Below are positions 62,664 to 64,000 of a stretch of DNA of 64,000 bases, in pieces. Origin of the DNA: Hirschia sp964351655. GTDB taxonomy: Bacteria; Pseudomonadota; Alphaproteobacteria; Caulobacterales; Hyphomonadaceae. Every line of letters begins with the position of its first letter. Position 1 is the stretch's first letter. A model generated the notes under the pieces. It saw only the letters and a program-made list of their open reading frames with translations, did not search any database and had not been told where the DNA came from. The stretch lies in assembly GCA_964351655.1 (NCBI GenBank), contig CAYGPD010000001.1:1-64000 (forward strand). Reading direction: 5' to 3'. Both the position numbers and the translations under genes were made by a program.

Positions 62664-63749
62664 TTAGCTTAAGCCGCCCGTAAGCGTAGGAAGCAACCAT
62701 GGCTTAAACCCATAGTTTGAGATCCAGTCTGCATCAGCTTCAAAATAGGGGCGAAGGTCTGGCATACCGTATTTGAGCATGGCCAAACGGTCGATACCCA
62801 TACCAAAAGCAAAGCCCTGATATTCGTCTGGGTCGAGGCCGCAATTGCGCAATACATTCGGGTGGACCATGCCGGAGCCAAGAATTTCCAGCCAGCTATC
62901 ACCTTGTCCGACTTTGATACTGTCACCAGAGCGATCACAGCGCACATCCATTTCAGCCGATGGTTCGGTGAATGGAAAAAAGTGCGGACGGAAGCGTGTT
63001 TCTGCGTTGTCTACCTCAAAGAAAGCTTCGAGGAAATCAGTTAGACATTGTTTGAGATGACCCATGTTTGTGGTCTTGTCGATAACAAGACCTTCCACTT
63101 GGTGGAACATAGGTGTGTGTGTAGCGTCCCAGTCTTTGCGGTAAACACGGCCCGGAATAATCACGCGGATAGGTGGCTTTTGGCTCATCATTGTGCGGAT
63201 TTGTACAGGTGATGTGTGTGTACGAAGGACTTTGCGATTGCCATTGCTATCTGGTGCCATGAAGAATGTATCATGATCTTCACGGGCTGGATGACCTTCA
63301 GGGAAGTTTAGCGCTGTGAAATTGTGGAAGTCATCCTCAATGTCTGGACCTTCAGCGACGGCAAAGCCCATATCGCCAAAAATCGCTGCAACTTCTTCAA
63401 ATACCTGCATAACAGGGTGAAGTGCGCCAACGGGTTCAGGACGAGGCGGCAGGGACATATCCAGCGTTTCAGCAGCGAGTTGCGCGTTGAGTGCCTCTGT
63501 TTCCAAAATCTCTTTGCGGGACGTGATGAGATCACTCAGGAGTGTTTTTAAGCCATTTAGTTTCGGGCCAGCGACTTGGCGCTCTTCAGGGCTCATCTTT
63601 CCAAGTTCGCGCATCAATAAGGATACACGGCCTTTCTTGCCAAGTTCTGCAACGCGCAATTCTTCAAGTGCGGCTTCATTGGCAGTCGCGTTGATTGCGG
63701 CTGAGATTTCAGTTTCAAGAGCGTCGAGATTGTCGAGCGTGGCCGTCAT
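62664..63749 (-). CDS. pheS: phenylalanyl-tRNA synthetase alpha subunit
   Basis: 361 residues. N-terminal coiled coil (about 90 residues), then the class II catalytic core: motif 1 region LHPVMQVFEEVAAIFGDMGF, motif 2 IRVIIPGRVYRKDWDATHTP (Arg), FHQVEGLVID, and motif 3 GFAFGMGIDRLAMLKYGMPD. The ATG is preceded by GAGGTG. Divergent from a DUF2161 gene; no T-box or clear leader-peptide attenuator was found in the 164-nt spacer. Confidence 0.97.
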   Translation of the reverse strand: MTATLDNLDALETEISAAINATANEAALEELRVAELGKKGRVSLLMRELGKMSPEERQVAGPKLNGLKTLLSDLITSRKEILETEALNAQLAAETLDMSLPPRPEPVGALHPVMQVFEEVAAIFGDMGFAVAEGPDIEDDFHNFTALNFPEGHPAREDHDTFFMAPDSNGNRKVLRTHTSPVQIRTMMSQKPPIRVIIPGRVYRKDWDATHTPMFHQVEGLVIDKTTNMGHLKQCLTDFLEAFFEVDNAETRFRPHFFPFTEPSAEMDVRCDRSGDSIKVGQGDSWLEILGSGMVHPNVLRNCGLDPDEYQGFAFGMGIDRLAMLKYGMPDLRPYFEADADWISNYGFKPWLLPTLTGGLS

Positions 63750-63913
63750 CGGGCAGGCACCTCATAGTCGGATTAAAGATAGAGCAAATAGCTCTAAGAA
63801 CATGTTGGCTTGTGGATTAGCGGATTATTTGTTGGGCGTGAAGCTTATGCTTAAAGAAATTCCTGATAACTGAGAAACATACTCGTTTTAAACAAGTGGG
63901 AGAATGAGATTTA

Positions 63914-64000
63914 ATGCCGCAAAAGCCCAAAGAAACGGACCTTTATCTGCCGATCAAATCTTTTCTTGAAGGGCAAGGATATGAGGTGAAAGCCGAGATT
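63914..64000 (+). CDS. DUF2161-like protein, N-terminal fragment
   Basis: Runs off the right edge after 29 codons. The visible part (KETDLYLPIKSFLEGQGYEV, then KAEI) matches the start of DUF2161 family proteins, a group with a PDDEXK-nuclease-like fold and unknown role. Identification is by the short N-terminus only. Confidence 0.55.
   Translation, partial: MPQKPKETDLYLPIKSFLEGQGYEVKAEI

Noticed and set aside
63780..63913. Possible pheS leader peptide on the minus strand (a nine-codon ORF with two Phe codons) and a small AGAGC/GCTCT hairpin
   Set aside because: Too few Phe codons, no ribosome-binding site and no terminator/antiterminator pair; not enough for an attenuator.

Overview
The window looks like a chromosomal segment of an alphaproteobacterium of moderate-to-low GC. 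The pointers are the nusA-YlxR/L7Ae-infB translation cluster, the fabA-fabB pair, two large TonB-dependent receptors, a cellulose synthase operon and a stand-alone class II SAM synthetase. A marine Hyphomonadaceae-type organism (for example Hirschia-like) would fit, but that placement is inference, not a database result. No tRNA, rRNA, CRISPR array, prophage or intact insertion sequence was seen.

Layout. 1-8.2 kb (minus strand): the translation/transcription cluster rimP-nusA-ylxR-infB, a YcxB-like membrane protein, rbfA, a tiny overlapping lipoprotein gene, truB and the first codons of rpsO. 8.3-13.1 kb: a hairpin terminator with a possible transposase remnant, a receiver domain without its phospho-acceptor, trmB, metK behind a palindromic operator candidate, and fabA-fabB behind another dyad. 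13.2-16.7 kb: an SH3 protein, a 2-hydroxyacid dehydrogenase, a lipoprotein and a membrane-anchored alpha/beta hydrolase. 16.8-25.7 kb (minus): cellulose operon bcsA-bcsB-TPR/outer-membrane protein-PAS sensor, with two small translationally coupled ORFs upstream. 25.7-33.5 kb (plus): TonB receptor, AhpD-like protein, lipocalin-like protein, second TonB receptor and an aromatic/aspartate aminotransferase. 33.5-38.7 kb (minus): LOG-family protein, sbcC and sbcD.

38.9-41.8 kb holds a secreted subtilisin-like protease whose Pro-Thr linker contains a 100-N assembly gap. 41.8-44.7 kb carries the EF-P modification set epmB-epmA divergent from efp. 45.5-51.2 kb has a low-molecular-weight phosphatase, an unusual MGS-domain/amidohydrolase fusion, photolyase, a DUF4188 protein, a YebC protein and a sirtuin that has lost its catalytic His. 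51.5-56.6 kb (plus) is a cell-envelope protease cluster: a lipoprotein subtilase, a stand-alone propeptide-like protein, a lipoprotein and a lipoprotein M23 peptidase. 56.8-64 kb: gpmA, a deaminase-only RibD-like protein, an orphan ParA ATPase, pheS and pheT separated by two small membrane-protein genes, and the start of a DUF2161 gene.

The best candidates for new biology are the subtilase plus free propeptide-like cluster, the catalytically altered sirtuin, and the MGS-amidohydrolase fusion with a Glu-to-Gln change at a catalytic position. Next come the small genes missed by size filters (a 39-aa lipoprotein overlapping rbfA and a 62/44-aa coupled pair upstream of bcsA) and the membrane-protein pair inside pheS-pheT.
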